64,000 bases of DNA from Geobacter argillaceus (GTDB taxonomy: Bacteria; Desulfobacterota; Desulfuromonadia; Geobacterales; DSM-12255). Position numbers and translations under genes: made by a program. The stretch spans positions 62,001 to 126,000 of the forward strand of contig NZ_VLLN01000005.1 in NCBI RefSeq assembly GCF_007830735.1. Direction: 5' to 3'. The notes below the pieces were generated by a model. That model worked only from the letters and a program-made list of their open reading frames with translations, made no database searches and had not been told where the DNA came from. This document shows, in pieces, positions 47,106 through 54,481 of the stretch (its first letter is position 1; the number at the start of each line of letters is the position of its first letter).

Positions 47106-48791
47106 ATGCTTACCGACCTTTCCATAAAAAACGTTGCCATCATCGACAGCCTGCGGGTCTCTTTTAGCCCGGGGCTGACGGTGCTGACCGGGGAGACCGG
47201 TGCCGGGAAGTCGATCATCATCGACGCGGTCAACCTCCTGTTGGGGGGGCGTGCCTCCAGCGACCTGATCCGGACCGGCGAGGAGGAGGCGAGCGTTGAG
47301 GCGCTGTTCCAGGTCGATGCCCGGCCCGAGGTGGTGGCTGCCCTGGCTGGGGCCGGAATAGACTGCGACGGGGAACTGGTGGTGAAGCGGACAGTTGCCC
47401 GTTCCGGCCGCAACCGGGTCTTCCTGAACGGCAGCCTGGCCACCACGGCCCTCCTGGCCGAGGTGAGCCGCCAGCTGGTGAACATCTACGGCCAGCACGA
47501 GGCCCAGAACCTGACCCGCCCGGAACAGCACCTGCTGCTCCTGGACAGCTACGCCGGCCTGGTGGAGATCAGGAGCCGCTTTGCCGCTCTCCATACTGCT
47601 TTTCGGGAGACGCTGGCCGAGATCGACCGTCTGGCGGCCGGCGAGCGGGAGACGGCCCAGCGGCTCGACCTCCTTGCCTTCCAGGTGGAAGAGATCGGCG
47701 CGGCCAAGCTGGTGCCGGGTGAAGAGGAGGAACTGGAACAGGAGCGGAATATCCTGGCCCACGGCGAAAAGCTCCTGGCCCGGAGCCAGGCGGCCTATGA
47801 ACTCCTCTACGACGGCGAGGTGACCGTGCTGGGGAGCCTGCGCCAGATTCAGGCCGCCATTGCCGAGGGGACAGCAATCGATTCATCACTGGCGCCGCTC
47901 CAGGATGCGGTGGGCTCGGCCTTTGCCCAGCTGGAAGATACGGCCCTCTCGCTCAGGGATTATGTCTCGCGCATCGAGGCCGACCCGGCCCGTCTGCAGG
48001 CCGTGGACGACCGGCTCGACCTGCTGCGGAGGCTGAAGAAGAAATACGGGGCCACCATTGCGGAGGTCCTTGCCTGGCAAGGGGCCGCGGGGCGCGAGCT
48101 GGACCAGTTGCGCAACCTGGACCGCTCGCGGGATGAACTGGAAGAGAAACGTGCCGCAATGGTGCAGGAGATGGCCGCTCTCGGCGGCGAACTGTCCGCC
48201 CGGCGGGCCGAGGCGGCAAAAGCGTTCGCAACGGCCGTGACCCGGGAGCTCGGCGAACTGGCCATGGCCAACGCCCACCTGGAGGTGCTTTTGGAGCCTC
48301 TGCCCGAGCCGCGGGAGAACGGCCTGGAGCGGGGGGAGTTCCTCTTTTCCGCCAACCCGGGCGAGGCGCCGAAGCCGCTGGCCAGGATCGCATCAGGCGG
48401 CGAACTGTCCCGCCTGATGCTGGCCATCAAGCAGGTCCACCCGGAAAGCGACGTGCCCACCCTGGTGTTCGACGAGGTGGACACCGGTATCGGCGGTGCA
48501 ACGTCGGCCCTGGTGGGGCGAAAGCTCCGCAACGTGGCCGCGAGGCAGCAGGTGCTCTGCATCACCCATCTCCCCCAGGTGGCTGCCTGTGCCGATCACC
48601 ACTGCCGGGTTGCCAAAGGGGTGGTCGACGGAAGGACAACGACCACGGTCACCCCCCTGGACCTTGAGGAGCGGGTCGCGGAAATAGCCCGGATGCTCGG
48701 CGGGGTGACCGTTACCGACACCACCCGGCAACATGCCCGGGAACTCCTGGCAGAGGAAAGGAGGGGCGTATGCTCCGCAAAGCCCAGATAA
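47106..48791 (+). CDS. recN: DNA repair protein RecN
   Basis: A 561-residue SMC-like ATPase acting early in double-strand-break repair. The N-terminal Walker A is TGETGAGKSIIIDAVNLLLG. Long coiled-coil arms cover about residues 150-385. The C-terminal half has the signature RIASGGELSRLMLAIK, Walker B TLVFDEVDTGIGG and the ITHLPQVAA loop. The length matches the family. It overlaps the next gene (argA-like) by 22 bp, so the two are translationally linked. A repeat element fills the upstream gap, leaving little room for a promoter. Confidence 0.96.
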   Translation: MLTDLSIKNVAIIDSLRVSFSPGLTVLTGETGAGKSIIIDAVNLLLGGRASSDLIRTGEEEASVEALFQVDARPEVVAALAGAGIDCDGELVVKRTVARSGRNRVFLNGSLATTALLAEVSRQLVNIYGQHEAQNLTRPEQHLLLLDSYAGLVEIRSRFAALHTAFRETLAEIDRLAAGERETAQRLDLLAFQVEEIGAAKLVPGEEEELEQERNILAHGEKLLARSQAAYELLYDGEVTVLGSLRQIQAAIAEGTAIDSSLAPLQDAVGSAFAQLEDTALSLRDYVSRIEADPARLQAVDDRLDLLRRLKKKYGATIAEVLAWQGAAGRELDQLRNLDRSRDELEEKRAAMVQEMAALGGELSARRAEAAKAFATAVTRELGELAMANAHLEVLLEPLPEPRENGLERGEFLFSANPGEAPKPLARIASGGELSRLMLAIKQVHPESDVPTLVFDEVDTGIGGATSALVGRKLRNVAARQQVLCITHLPQVAACADHHCRVAKGVVDGRTTTTVTPLDLEERVAEIARMLGGVTVTDTTRQHARELLAEERRGVCSAKPR

Positions 48792-49219
48792 CGGACGTCA
48801 AGGAGATCCAGAAGCTCCTCACCACCTACGCCAATCGCGGGGACATGCTCTCCCGTTCCCTGTCCGAACTGTACGAGTCGATTCGCGACTTCTACATCGT
48901 GGAAGAGGATGGCCGTCTCCTTGGGACGTCGGCCCTGCATATCGTCTGGGAGGACCTGGCCGAGGTCCGTTCCGTGGCCGTGGCCGAGGATGCCTGCCGC
49001 AAGGGGGTCGGCAGCCGGGTGGTGGGGGCCTGCATCGACGAGGCGCGGGAATTGGGGCTGAAGAGGATCTTCTGCCTCACCTACAAGCCCGACTTCTTTG
49101 CCAAGTTTGGCTTCACGATCGTCGACAAGAGCCAGCTCCCCCACAAGGTGTGGGGCGACTGCATGAAGTGCGTGAAATTCCCCGATTGCGACGAGATCGC
49201 CATGATCATGGATCTTTGA
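48770..49219 (+). CDS. argA: short N-acetylglutamate synthase (GNAT family)
   Basis: A 149-residue GNAT acetyltransferase resembling the single-domain NAGS group that performs the first step of arginine synthesis (acetyl-CoA + glutamate). The CoA-binding loop is EDACRKGVGSRVVGACIDEA, with LAEVRSVAVAE before it. The C-terminal Cys-containing tail (KVWGDCMKCVKFPDCDEIAM) is typical of this subgroup. GGAGG in the recN end precedes the ATG. Classical ArgA enzymes have an additional kinase-like domain; this short form does not. A different substrate cannot be excluded. Confidence 0.78.
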   Translation: MLRKAQITDVKEIQKLLTTYANRGDMLSRSLSELYESIRDFYIVEEDGRLLGTSALHIVWEDLAEVRSVAVAEDACRKGVGSRVVGACIDEARELGLKRIFCLTYKPDFFAKFGFTIVDKSQLPHKVWGDCMKCVKFPDCDEIAMIMDL

Positions 49220-49222
49220 ACC

Positions 49223-49246
49223 GGTGACTGGTGACTGGTGACTGGT
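49223..49246. repeat. short GGTGACT heptamer run
   Basis: Three head-to-tail copies of GGTGACT (49223-49243) plus a partial unit follow the acetyltransferase stop at once. The unit is related to the heptamer of the 51.8-kb array. Confidence 0.85.
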
Positions 49247-49276
49247 TAAGAACTGCGTGAAACTGGAGAAACGTTT

Positions 49277-50614
49277 ATGAACCTGGAACATCTTGCCGAC
49301 CGCGTGGAGGCGCTTTTGAAGGGGCGCGGACTGGACGGGTACGAGATCATGGCCGGCTCTTCCCGCAACCTCTCCATCGAGGTGAAGGAACGGAAGGTGG
49401 ATACCTTCAAGTGCTCCAATCCTGTCGGAGTGAGCGTCCGGCTGCTCAAGGGACAGGGGATGGGATTCTCCTATTCCACCAGCCTGGACCAGGCAGACCT
49501 TGATCTGATGATCGACAACGCCCTGGTGGGGGCAACGACCCAGAGCCCGGACCCGGACAACGACCTTCCCGGTCCCCAGGTGTATCCGGTCATCGATGGC
49601 CTGTTCGATCCCGATCTGCAGGGGGTGGCGGAAAGCGACAAGGTAGGGCGGGCACTGGAGCTGGAGCGGCTGGTGCTGGCGGCCGACCCACGGGTAAAGC
49701 GGGTGCGCAAGGCCACCTACGGTGAGAACGACTATAGCGTCTACCTGCGCAATTCCCGCGGGGTCAGCGGCGGCTACCGGGGCAGTTCGGTCTCCAGCAG
49801 CGTGGTGCCGATTGCCGAGGCGAACGGCGATTCCCAGATGGGGTGGGACTTCGGCTTCAGCGCCCGCTTTGCCGACATCGATATTGCCCGGATCGCCGCC
49901 GGGGCCGTGGAGCGGGCCGTCGGCCTGCTGGGCGCCCGGAAGATCCCCTCCATGCGCTGTCCGGCAGTGCTGGACAACCATGTGGCGACCGACATCCTGG
50001 AACTGCTCGCCCCGTCGTTTCTGGCCGAAAATGTCTACAAGGGGAAATCGCTCCTGGCCGGCAAGGAAGGGGAGCACTGCTTCTCTTCCTGCCTGCGCAT
50101 CAGGGACGACGGCATTCTGGCGGGCGGCATGGCCACTGCCCCGTTCGACGGCGAGGGGGTGGCCCAGCGGAACACCCTCCTGGTGGCGGACGGCGAGCTG
50201 AAGGGGTTTCTCTACGATACCCTCTATGGCCGGAAAATGGGGCGGGCATCCACCGGCAACGCGGCCCGTGGCGGCGTGAAAGGGCTCCCGCACCTGGGAG
50301 TGACCAATTTCATCATCGAAAACGGCCAGACCCCGGCCTCCCGACTTCTGGACGGAATTGAGCAGGGGATTCTGCTCACCGACGTCATCGGCATGCATAC
50401 CGCCAACAGTATCTCCGGTGATTTCTCCGTCGGTGCTGCCGGCTATCTCGTGCAGAACGGGGCGATTGTCCACCCGGTGAAGGAGATCGCCATCAGCGGC
50501 AATATCATGGATCTCTTCCGCTGTGTCGAACAGGTGGGGGACGATCTGCGCATCTTCGGCGCGGTCAGCGCCCCGTCGCTCAGGGTCGCCGCGCTGGATG
50601 TGAGCGGCCATTAA
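49277..50614 (+). CDS. pmbA: PmbA/TldD-family metalloprotease subunit
   Basis: A 445-residue TldD/PmbA (TldE) family protein. The start is NLEHLADRVEALLKGRGLDG. Family blocks include VSVRLLKGQGMGFSYSTSLD, FDGEGVAQRNTLLVADGELK and the late GDFSVGAAGYLVQNG. In E. coli TldD and TldE form a heterodimer that degrades unfolded or leader peptides, with the zinc HExxxH site in TldD. I see no HExxxH here, which fits the TldE/PmbA subunit. No tldD is in the window. A GGAGA site lies 7 bp before the ATG. Confidence 0.88.
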   Translation: MNLEHLADRVEALLKGRGLDGYEIMAGSSRNLSIEVKERKVDTFKCSNPVGVSVRLLKGQGMGFSYSTSLDQADLDLMIDNALVGATTQSPDPDNDLPGPQVYPVIDGLFDPDLQGVAESDKVGRALELERLVLAADPRVKRVRKATYGENDYSVYLRNSRGVSGGYRGSSVSSSVVPIAEANGDSQMGWDFGFSARFADIDIARIAAGAVERAVGLLGARKIPSMRCPAVLDNHVATDILELLAPSFLAENVYKGKSLLAGKEGEHCFSSCLRIRDDGILAGGMATAPFDGEGVAQRNTLLVADGELKGFLYDTLYGRKMGRASTGNAARGGVKGLPHLGVTNFIIENGQTPASRLLDGIEQGILLTDVIGMHTANSISGDFSVGAAGYLVQNGAIVHPVKEIAISGNIMDLFRCVEQVGDDLRIFGAVSAPSLRVAALDVSGH

Positions 50615-50678
50615 CGGGGCGATTCGTCAATCGCCCCTACATCTGCATTGACATCTGCATTGAAAGGAACGTTGATAC

Positions 50679-51755
50679 ATGTACGTCGTAATTCTTGCCG
50701 GCGGCTCCGGCACCCGTTTCTGGCCCCTCTCCCGGACCCGTACCCCGAAGCAGCTCATGTCGGTATTCGGCGGCAAGTCCATGCTCCAGCGGACCGTGGA
50801 ACGGGTGCTTCCCCTGAAGCCGAAGCGGATTCTGGTGGTGACCAACGCCCTGCAGGCGGCGGAGTCCGGCAGGCAGCTCGACATGCTGCAGGGGGTTCCC
50901 TTCGACATCATTGCCGAGCCGGTCGGCCGCAACACGGCGCCGGCCATCGGCCTGGCCGCAAAGATCATAGCCCGCCACGACCCGGCCGGGCTGATGGTGG
51001 TGCTGCCGGCCGATCACTACATCAGGGACGAGGCCGAGTTCTGCCGGACCATCATGCGCGGCCGGGAGGCGGCCCTGAACGGCTACCTGGTGACCCTGGG
51101 AATAGAGCCGACCAGGCCGGAGACCGGCTACGGCTATATCGAAGCAGACCTGGAAAACCGTGGCAGCGGGCCGTTTCCGGTGAAACGGTTCGTGGAGAAA
51201 CCGAACCTGCAGAAGGCGCTGGAATTCCTGGAGGCCGGGGGCTTTTTCTGGAACAGCGGCATGTTCGTCTGGCGGACTGATACGATTCTCGAAGCCATTG
51301 CCGGCCATATGCCGGCCCTGTCCACGGCCCTTGACCGGCTCTCCTTTTCGGCCGACGTCTGGGAACTGGCCGACCTCAAGCCCCAGATCGAGAAGATTTA
51401 CCGGGATATTAGCGGCGAGTCCATCGATTACGGGGTGATGGAACGGGCCGACAACGTCCAGGTGGTGCCGGCCTCCTTCGGCTGGAGCGATGTGGGAAGT
51501 TGGAGCGCCCTGCCCGAGGTCATCGATGGTGACGAAAACGGCACGGTGGCCATCAATGTCAAGGAACTGGTGTCGGTTGATGCCCGCGAATGCCTGGTTT
51601 ACGGGGACGCGAAGCTGGTGGCCCTGGTCGGGGTGGAGGGGCTGGTGGTGGTGAACAGTCCTGACGCCCTCCTGGTCTGCCCCCGTGAGCGGGCCCAGGA
51701 GGTGAAGAAGGTGGTAGAGGAGTTGCAGCAGAGGGGACTTACGGAGTACCTTTAA
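50679..51755 (+). CDS. manC: mannose-1-phosphate guanylyltransferase
   Basis: A 358-residue nucleotidyltransferase making GDP-mannose from mannose-1-phosphate and GTP. The N-terminal signature is VVILAGGSGTRFWPLSRTRT followed by PKQLM. The substrate motif FVEKPNLQKALEFL and SIDYGVMERADNVQVVPASF follow. The C-terminus is short and lacks the isomerase cupin domain of bifunctional enzymes. GDP-mannose feeds exopolysaccharide or LPS synthesis. AAAGGAA precedes the ATG. No other sugar-nucleotide genes are adjacent. Confidence 0.93.
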   Translation: MYVVILAGGSGTRFWPLSRTRTPKQLMSVFGGKSMLQRTVERVLPLKPKRILVVTNALQAAESGRQLDMLQGVPFDIIAEPVGRNTAPAIGLAAKIIARHDPAGLMVVLPADHYIRDEAEFCRTIMRGREAALNGYLVTLGIEPTRPETGYGYIEADLENRGSGPFPVKRFVEKPNLQKALEFLEAGGFFWNSGMFVWRTDTILEAIAGHMPALSTALDRLSFSADVWELADLKPQIEKIYRDISGESIDYGVMERADNVQVVPASFGWSDVGSWSALPEVIDGDENGTVAINVKELVSVDARECLVYGDAKLVALVGVEGLVVVNSPDALLVCPRERAQEVKKVVEELQQRGLTEYL

Positions 51756-51759
51756 AGCC

Positions 51760-51926
51760 GTGACTGGTAACTGGTGACTCGTAAAAACCTTACAATCGGG
51801 TGAAACGAGTCACGAGTCACGAGTCACGAGTCACGAGTCACGAGTCACGAGTCACGAGTCACGAGTCACGAGTCACGAGTCACGAGTCACGAGTCACGAG
51901 TCACGAGTCACGAGTCACGAGTCACG
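51760..51926. repeat. tandem array of a 7-bp repeat (CGAGTCA, about 17 copies)
   Basis: From 51806 to 51926, CGAGTCA is repeated about 17 times without interruption. Opposite-strand relatives (TGACTGG, TAACTGG, TGACTCG) lie at 51760-51781, making an inverted arrangement around a 23-bp centre. The array ends 7 bp before the AOR start codon. Confidence 0.97.
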
Positions 51927-51933
51927 GATTTTA

Positions 51934-53673
51934 ATGAACGGCTGGACCGGAAAGATACTGCGTGTTGACCTGACCGAAGGGCGCGCCTGGCGGGAGGAGA
52001 TCCCGCAGGAACTCCTCCACGCCTACCTCGGCGGGCGGGGGCTCGGGGTGCGTCTGATGCGGGACCATTTCCGCCTCGACCCCTTGGCACCGGAGATGCC
52101 GCTCATCTTTGCCGTCGGCCCCCTCTGCGGTACCACGGCGCCGACTGCGGCACGGCTGACCGTGGTCTCCCGCTCGCCGCTCACCGGTACCATCTACGAC
52201 TGCTCGGCCGGTGGCCGCTTTGCCTGGCGGCTCAAGGCGGCCGGGCTCGATGCCCTTTTCATCACCGGTCAAAGCGAAAGACCGGTGCTCCTCGCCATCA
52301 ATGATGACGCAGTCGAACTCCTACCTGCCGAAGAACTGTGGGGCGGGCGGATCAGGGAGACAGTTGCAGCCCTTGCCGACAGAGGGAGTGTGGCGGCCAT
52401 CGGTCCGGCCGGCGAGAACGGCGTCCTGTTCGCCAATATCATGATGGGGGAGGGGAACTCGGTTGGGCGCGGCGGCCTGGGTGCGGTCATGGGGGCCAAA
52501 CGGCTTAAAGCGATAGTGGTGGGCGGCAGCCGGCCGGTGACAATCGCCGACCAGGCCCGTTTCGACCATGCCCGCCAGGACGTGATGCGGCTCTTCCGGG
52601 CCTCGCCGGTCATCTTCGGCGAGTTGGGAATCGCCGAGTACGGCACGCCGGCCCTGGTGGACCTGATGCGCCAGCGCCGGATGGCGCCGACGGAGAACTT
52701 TGCCAGGACGGTGTTCGCCGGGTCGCACCACTATTCGGGACCGGCGATCCGCCGGGAGTGCGGGGCAAAGAAAGACGGCTGCTACGGTTGTCCCATCCAG
52801 TGCAAGAAGAGCACACCTAGCGGCGAACATCTCCCCGAATACGAGACGGTCTCCCACTTCGGCGGCCTGAACGGCATCGCCAGCCTGGCTGCCATTGTCG
52901 AGGCCAACACTCTCTGCAACCAGCTGGGCATCGACACCATCTCCGCCGCTGTCACGCTGGCGGCCTGGGGTGAGGCCCGCGGCCGCTTTCCCGTGGCCGA
53001 CGAACTGCCTCCCCTGCTGGAAGCGATTGCCATGCGAAGCGGCGATGGTGAACACCTCGCCCTCGGCTCCCGCCGCGTGACGGAGCAGTTGGGGCGTCCC
53101 GGACTGTCCATGAGCGTCAAGGGGCTGGAACTGCCGGCCTATGATCCGCGGGGCGCCTATGGCATGGCCCTGGCCTACTGCACCAGCAACCGGGGCGGCT
53201 GTCACCTGCGGGCCTACCCGATTGCCCACGAGATCCTGCGCAAACCGGTGGCCACCGACCGGTTCTCCTTTTCCGGCAAGGCCCGGATCATCAAGATCGC
53301 CGAGGACACCAACGCCGCGGTCGACTCGCTGGTGGCGTGCAAGTTCTCCTTTTTCGGCGCCACGCTGGAGGAGTATGCCGAGCTGCTGTCCGCCACCACC
53401 GGCGTGGAGTATTCTCCCCAGAGCCTCAAGGAGATCGGCGAGCGGATCTACCTGACGGAGCGGTTCTACAACTGTGCCAATGGCTTTACCGCCGGCGACG
53501 ACATCCTGCCGGCACGGTTTTTTGCCGAGGCCGGTTCCAGCGGGGAAGGGATTCAAATTCCCCCCATCGATCGTACCCGCTTTGACGAAGAGTTGCAGAA
53601 GTACTACCGCATCCGGGGGCTGAACCCGGACGGAACCTTTCCCGATGACACCTTCCTGGATCGCCAGCCATAG
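51934..53673 (+). CDS. aldehyde:ferredoxin oxidoreductase (tungsten-pterin family)
   Basis: A 579-residue AOR-family enzyme, probably oxidising aldehydes to acids with ferredoxin. The N-terminal region (GKILRVDLTEGRAWREEIPQ, YLGGRGLGVRLM) is typical. A pterin-binding segment (NSVGRGGLGAVMGAKRLKAI) and the [4Fe-4S] cysteines CYGCPIQCKK plus a C-terminal Cys in SLVACKFSF follow. The tungstopterin motif DPRGAYGMALAYCTSNRGG is present. No small ferredoxin or MoaD-like partner is adjacent. No Shine-Dalgarno sequence is visible, because the heptamer array extends almost to the ATG. An alternative start further in is possible. Confidence 0.88.
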   Translation: MNGWTGKILRVDLTEGRAWREEIPQELLHAYLGGRGLGVRLMRDHFRLDPLAPEMPLIFAVGPLCGTTAPTAARLTVVSRSPLTGTIYDCSAGGRFAWRLKAAGLDALFITGQSERPVLLAINDDAVELLPAEELWGGRIRETVAALADRGSVAAIGPAGENGVLFANIMMGEGNSVGRGGLGAVMGAKRLKAIVVGGSRPVTIADQARFDHARQDVMRLFRASPVIFGELGIAEYGTPALVDLMRQRRMAPTENFARTVFAGSHHYSGPAIRRECGAKKDGCYGCPIQCKKSTPSGEHLPEYETVSHFGGLNGIASLAAIVEANTLCNQLGIDTISAAVTLAAWGEARGRFPVADELPPLLEAIAMRSGDGEHLALGSRRVTEQLGRPGLSMSVKGLELPAYDPRGAYGMALAYCTSNRGGCHLRAYPIAHEILRKPVATDRFSFSGKARIIKIAEDTNAAVDSLVACKFSFFGATLEEYAELLSATTGVEYSPQSLKEIGERIYLTERFYNCANGFTAGDDILPARFFAEAGSSGEGIQIPPIDRTRFDEELQKYYRIRGLNPDGTFPDDTFLDRQP

Positions 53674-53688
53674 CCCATGTCTCGTTGA

Positions 53689-54042
53689 TCAGTCGATCTC
53701 CCATTCCCCCCGGTCCCACCGTTCGATGGCCATCCCGGCCCTGAATCCCAGCAATCCCGGTTCCCCGGCAATCCGCCGAAGAACCGGCAACGCTTCCTGC
53801 GGAGCATAGCGCAGGGAATAGACGGCAGCCATACCGGCCACGGCCGGCTGTTCGCTGGTCAGGAGACCGAGCAGCCTTGCCCGGCCGGCAACACCGTGCG
53901 CAACAATGCCGGCAAAAAGCCGACTGATAAGGAAGGCCTGCCGGTTGGCCCCTGCTTCGTCCATCGCTTCCAGAGCTGCATTGTGACGTTCCGCGGCACG
54001 GGCAAAGCGAACAGTGAGTCTTTCCAAGGTCTCGTCGGGCAT
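53689..54042 (-). CDS. DUF2019-like small helical protein
   Basis: A helical protein of about 117 residues beginning MPDETLERLTVRFARAAERH, with paired alpha-helical repeats (VAGRARLLGLLTSEQPAVAG, MAAVYSLRYAPQEALPVLRR) like the HEAT-type DUF2019 domain. The frame is open to 54126; ATG codons at 54042 and 54048 fit the domain start better, but no good ribosome site decides. It is convergent with the AOR gene, 15 bp away. Function unknown; such proteins are found beside toxins or immunity genes in other bacteria, but no such neighbour is seen here. Confidence 0.6.
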   Translation of the reverse strand: MPDETLERLTVRFARAAERHNAALEAMDEAGANRQAFLISRLFAGIVAHGVAGRARLLGLLTSEQPAVAGMAAVYSLRYAPQEALPVLRRIAGEPGLLGFRAGMAIERWDRGEWEID

Positions 54043-54211
54043 AACCATCCATGATGCCCATCTGGGCAAAATTTTCCCCGCAGCATACCATGATCTTCGG
54101 GCAGATGCCGCTTTTTCGCAGTGCACCAGAGCTGGTGGTTCTTCTCCCGTCGCTGTTCATGGCACTTAACCGTCTTTTTGACAAAAAATCGCATTTTTTT
54201 GCGGAATTGGC

Positions 54212-54238
54212 TTAAGTAAGTTTAATATTCCCCGATAA
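54212..54238 (+). promoter_or_regulatory. sigma-28 (FliA)-type promoter of the chemotaxis cluster
   Basis: TTAAG (54212-54216), 14 bp, then CCCGATAA (54231-54238). The TTAA...CCCGATAA pair matches the FliA consensus TAAA-N15-GCCGATAA at 10 of 12 positions. The same element recurs upstream of cheR. The remaining gap up to 54481 holds two small ORFs. Confidence 0.6.
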
Positions 54239-54269
54239 TTCATACATGCAATAGGGGGATATCTTTTTG

Positions 54270-54371
54270 ATGGTAACCGGCATTCAGCCGACAAGGCCTG
54301 CTCAGCCCCCCAATGCAATGCATTACGGAGTTTCTGATTTCTCAATCCCGATGTTGTCAAAAGAAAAATAA
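54270..54371 (+). CDS. possible 33-codon small ORF in the chemotaxis leader
   Basis: ATG 54270 follows a GGGGGA purine run and reads MVTGIQPTRPAQPPNAMHYG to a TAA at 54371. The predicted peptide is Pro-rich and unrecognised. It overlaps the ribosome site of the next small ORF. Coding potential is unproven; it may be leader RNA. Confidence 0.25.
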   Translation: MVTGIQPTRPAQPPNAMHYGVSDFSIPMLSKEK

Positions 54372-54382
54372 AGGATACAGTT

Positions 54383-54475
54383 ATGATTACATTAAAACCC
54401 GCCAACCTTGTACTGACCAGGGCATTTGAGAGAGCTGTACCTTATCCTGATCGTTCCGATACGCTGGCTTGGTAA
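54383..54475 (+). CDS. possible 30-codon small ORF, in frame with the receptor-like gene
   Basis: ATG 54383 has a good AAAGGA site 7-8 bp upstream and reads MITLKPANLVLTRAFERAVP..., ending TAA at 54475. It is in the same frame as the receptor-like gene, whose ATG follows 6 bp later. It is either a short coupled leader peptide or the former N-terminus of that protein cut off by a stop codon. Confidence 0.35.
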   Translation: MITLKPANLVLTRAFERAVPYPDRSDTLAW

Positions 54476-54481
54476 TCCAAC

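Noticed and set aside
51806-51926. Possible CRISPR array
   Set aside because: The unit is 7 bp and contiguous, with no spacers and no cas genes nearby; it is a simple tandem repeat.
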